DNA of 8,013 bases from Treponema sp. (GTDB lineage: Bacteria; Spirochaetota; Spirochaetia; Treponematales; Treponemataceae): contig DMQP01000035.1 in the NCBI GenBank assembly GCA_003455655.1, forward strand, positions 1 through 8,013, in the 5' to 3' direction. A program made the position numbers and the translations under genes. Each line of letters starts with the position of its first letter. Position 1 is the stretch's first letter. The notes below the pieces were generated by a model that saw nothing but the letters and a program-made list of their open reading frames with translations, was not told the DNA's origin and did no database searches. This document shows, piece after piece, positions 5,703-8,013 of this stretch.

Positions 5703-6770
5703 ATGTACACTCGTCTGGTAAGCGACAGTCCAGAGCATCTCATTCAAAACGGTAAGCCCCTGTTTGGAACCTATTCTGGTCATCCACAGAAGTTAGACAT
5801 TCGTGGCGTAAAATATCCTTACGGTTCTATACCCATGCCCACTTTTGTTACTAACTTGCGCATCAAAAGCCGTCTTTCTTATTTTTTTAACACTGGAGAT
5901 TATGTCGGTTGCTTAGATATTGTCGATGCCAAGGTCATAGGTTTTGCTGAAGTTTGTTTTTGGAACACAAAGACCAAGCAACGCTTTGTATACCGCAGTC
6001 TCATGGGCTTACGAAAACGTCTGGTTCCTCACAAACTTACCACAGCAGCAACAGTCTGTTACCGAAAGTCACGCTACATCAGAATAAACTGGGACAGAGA
6101 ACACGACAAACTGTCACTCATTGTTACATTAAAAGGTGACCGACATCGACCTTCCACAAGCATTGCATTTTTGTCACACTTTAGCGCTGCTCCCCAATCT
6201 GAACTTTTGTGCGTTACTCCATCGCCAACAATGAGACGCTGTGCTGCTTCTTACCAACTTGCACTTCCTTTGCATGGAACACTAAGCCTTCATAAAGAAA
6301 AAGAACAGCCAGTCATTCAAGATTCAGACGGATTTTCATTCTTTGAAATAAACCGAGTCTACATGCGTTTCCGTTCACAAGGAGAATTTCTTACTGCATT
6401 CGGAACAAGCGAAGAAGGGCACAAAGTTCAATTCCGCATTGCTTCTACTTCGCAAGATGCTGTTGATCCAGACAAATACAACAGTAATGTTTTGTTCTGC
6501 AACGGAAAAGCAACTCCTCTTCCACCTGTAGTTATAACACATCCCTACGGCATTTTAGACCAGTGGATAATTCAAGACACAGAAGGTATGGTTGACTTAA
6601 CATTCACACCTATTTCTGAAAATCTTAACAAAATAAGCATTGTCATTTTGCGCACACACTATCACACTATTTATGGAAGGCTCGAAGGTGTGCTAAAAGA
6701 TTCTGAGGGAAATAAAATAACACTCAAAGCAACCCCCGGACTTATAAAAAAATATCTTATTCGATTATAA
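5703..6770 (+). CDS. DUF2804 family protein (355 aa)
   Basis: The biochemical function is unknown. DUF2804 proteins are cytosolic-looking, beta-rich proteins of about 330-370 residues found in spirochaetes and other bacteria. Recognition rests on the early segment PTFVTNLRIKSRLSYFF (46-62) followed by Y67-V68-G69 and the hydrophobic stretch at 71-86, and above all on the ending: MVDLTFTP (296-303), HTIYGRLEG (321-329), then D-S-E-G-N-K-I-T-L and a terminal Gly/Leu-rich segment. This is the family's 'DLTFTP ... H..FG.F.G ... DG..I.I.D..G..E' pattern. The usual Trp/Gly-rich centre is poorly kept, so this is a divergent member. No signal peptide or membrane segment is present. The start is certain because of an upstream in-frame stop and no internal Met before residue 45. 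The next gene follows after 26 bp, so the two are probably co-transcribed. Confidence 0.75.
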   Translation: MYTRLVSDSPEHLIQNGKPLFGTYSGHPQKLDIRGVKYPYGSIPMPTFVTNLRIKSRLSYFFNTGDYVGCLDIVDAKVIGFAEVCFWNTKTKQRFVYRSLMGLRKRLVPHKLTTAATVCYRKSRYIRINWDREHDKLSLIVTLKGDRHRPSTSIAFLSHFSAAPQSELLCVTPSPTMRRCAASYQLALPLHGTLSLHKEKEQPVIQDSDGFSFFEINRVYMRFRSQGEFLTAFGTSEEGHKVQFRIASTSQDAVDPDKYNSNVLFCNGKATPLPPVVITHPYGILDQWIIQDTEGMVDLTFTPISENLNKISIVILRTHYHTIYGRLEGVLKDSEGNKITLKATPGLIKKYLIRL

Positions 6771-6779
6771 TTCAAGCAT

Positions 6780-6786
6780 AAGGAGG
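6780..6786 (+). promoter_or_regulatory. Ribosome binding site of the 6797 gene
   Basis: AAGGAGG, a near-perfect match to the anti-Shine-Dalgarno complement, 10 nt before the ATG at 6797. It decides that start, and its strength fits internal translation within an operon behind the DUF2804 gene. Confidence 0.8.
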
Positions 6787-6796
6787 AATTTAGTCT

Positions 6797-8013
6797 ATGT
6801 CAGATGAACCAAGAAAATCGGCAAAAACTCTTGAACCCGGCACTATAGACCGTACACGACGAAACATAGGCTCAATTGACCCAAGCGAAGCAGATGCCAT
6901 TGCAAAAAAACTAGGTGGCGAAGTTCTGCATGAACGCTCAGTCATCTCATCATCATCCATGCCTTCAAAAAAAAGAACTGTAGTTTCTTCATCTGTCAAA
7001 GCTTCAGGATTGTCTTCTGCGGATATTGCCGCTAAAAGTGCAGCCTTAAGCGCGACATCAAATCTTTCAAATAAACCGAGTACCACCGTGAGTCAAATTG
7101 TAACAACCCCTAAGAAAAAAACTGAAGACGGACTTCCTGAACTGCCTGCACGAGAACTTAAACTTATTGACAAGTTGATGCGTTCAGACGAATACAACAT
7201 CAAAAAAAGTTGGGGACCCTTAACGTTCTTGTTCTGTCTTTCTCCACGCAACAGAGAACTGGTTAACAAACACTTTACCAATTACACCATGCAAAAACAT
7301 GTAGAGCACATGCAAGTGTTTATTTCAACACTTAAATCATTTATGATTACTGCACCTGACTCATACAAAGTTAAAATTGCAAACGACAGTGACCTTAAGT
7401 TTAAATTCTTACGCACTGTCGGAAAGTGGCAGTTACGCGACATAAAAGTCATTGCTATAGATTTTGAAAATGCACAAGAATCAACTGTTGCAATGTTAGT
7501 TCCTTTTACCAAAGCAATTTACCGTCAACTGTTAACGGTTTACTACATTGGTGAACAACAAGTGCCTGCTCTTATTAAAGATGTTTATAACGACTTGACT
7601 GCTTACAAAGATGCAGATCTTAAAAAATTACAACAGCTCGCAAAGCAAGGCATTACAGAATGGCTGTATGTACATAATCAAATTATAAAAGGAATGTATC
7701 CACTGTTGATGCGTATGTGTTCATCTCAGTACGAAGCATTCCCAAACTTCTTTACAGATCAAATTGCAAACATTCTGCAATTCTTAGGACTTACTAAATT
7801 TGATCTTTTGCTTCCCGAAAAAAAGAAAAAGCAAGAAGATCCAAAAGTTGCTGCAGAAAAAGAAAAGAAAAAGCAAGAAGAACAGCACATTGCAGGAAAG
7901 AAAGATGAACTGGTTAACACAGGTCTTAAAATTCTTGAACAACTTTTCCCAGAAGCAGGATTTTCTCATCTTGATAATCACCCAGACATGTATCCTTACT
8001 TCCAACCGCTGTA
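6797..8013 (+). CDS. Large conserved-looking protein of unknown function, N-terminal 405 residues (runs off the right edge)
   Basis: I do not recognise a family; it resembles the large cytoplasmic hypothetical proteins found in treponemes. Residues 1-115 look disordered and are rich in Ser, Thr, Lys and Ala, with a short ordered-looking patch TIDRTRRNIGSIDPSEADAI (16-35). From about 117 a folded, mainly helical region begins (ELKLIDKLM, SWGPLTFLFCLSPRNREL, then long helices through residue 335) with many aromatic residues. Residues 341-362 are a charged Lys/Glu linker (EKKKKQED, KEKKKQEEQ) leading into another helical segment, LVNTGLKILEQLFPEAGF (372-389). There is no signal peptide or obvious membrane span, so it is probably cytoplasmic. 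It shares an operon with the DUF2804 gene, 26 bp upstream, with a strong ribosome binding site. The frame is open to the window end. Confidence 0.85.
   Translation, partial: MSDEPRKSAKTLEPGTIDRTRRNIGSIDPSEADAIAKKLGGEVLHERSVISSSSMPSKKRTVVSSSVKASGLSSADIAAKSAALSATSNLSNKPSTTVSQIVTTPKKKTEDGLPELPARELKLIDKLMRSDEYNIKKSWGPLTFLFCLSPRNRELVNKHFTNYTMQKHVEHMQVFISTLKSFMITAPDSYKVKIANDSDLKFKFLRTVGKWQLRDIKVIAIDFENAQESTVAMLVPFTKAIYRQLLTVYYIGEQQVPALIKDVYNDLTAYKDADLKKLQQLAKQGITEWLYVHNQIIKGMYPLLMRMCSSQYEAFPNFFTDQIANILQFLGLTKFDLLLPEKKKKQEDPKVAAEKEKKKQEEQHIAGKKDELVNTGLKILEQLFPEAGFSHLDNHPDMYPYFQPL

Noticed and set aside
6790..7512. Several minus-strand open frames of 62-98 codons
   Set aside because: They lie antisense to the 405-codon frame starting at 6797, which has a strong ribosome binding site and uninterrupted coding sequence to the window edge.
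7784..8005. Minus-strand frame rich in Phe/Leu that looks like a membrane protein
   Set aside because: It is the antisense shadow of the Lys/Glu-rich linker of the large plus-strand protein; AAG/GAA codons read as Leu/Phe on the other strand.

Overview
The window looks like chromosomal DNA from a saccharolytic spirochaete, most likely a gut or rumen Treponema. The pointers are a moderately low GC content with AT-rich intergenic DNA, short lipoproteins with relaxed spirochaete-type lipoboxes, a DUF2804 protein next to a large unrecognised protein, and a pairing of xylulokinase with a GH95 fucosidase typical of a plant- or host-glycan feeder. The genus is an inference; no rRNA or other marker is present.

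Layout. Positions 1-970 (minus) hold the N-terminal two thirds of a xylulokinase gene (xylB) that runs off the left edge. A lipoprotein gene of unknown function (1100-1825, plus) diverges from it. That gene converges, with only 9 bp between the stop codons, on a complete cytoplasmic GH95 alpha-L-fucosidase-type gene (1835-4249, minus). Upstream of the fucosidase, 4321-4741 is a decayed remnant of an Rpn/PD-(D/E)XK-nuclease-family putative transposase with stops, frameshifts and a missing centre. Next, a strong minus-strand terminator (4780-4833) closes a small lipoprotein gene (4844-5245, minus), which is divergent from an XRE-type regulator gene (5362-5643, plus). A DUF2804 gene (5703-6770, plus) and the start of a large unrecognised gene (6797 to the right edge, plus) follow, probably as one transcription unit.

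How it works together. XylB phosphorylates D-xylulose for the pentose phosphate pathway. The GH95 enzyme, with no export signal, would remove alpha-L-fucose (or a similar L-sugar) from imported oligosaccharides. Both fit intracellular use of plant hemicellulose or host glycans, although they are not one operon. The lipoprotein/XRE pair looks like a self-contained regulated module. Its 116-bp divergent promoter region carries TCTCG-type half-sites at an exact 31-bp period, and the last one covers the regulator's own -10 box.

The two most notable signals are (i) this 31-bp phased operator array, and (ii) four genes (xylB, GH95, XRE, DUF2804) that lack a Shine-Dalgarno sequence and have a -10-like hexamer only 5-6 nt before the ATG, suggesting leaderless mRNAs. 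The lipoprotein genes and the last gene have ordinary ribosome binding sites. No RNA genes, CRISPR arrays or intact mobile elements were seen.
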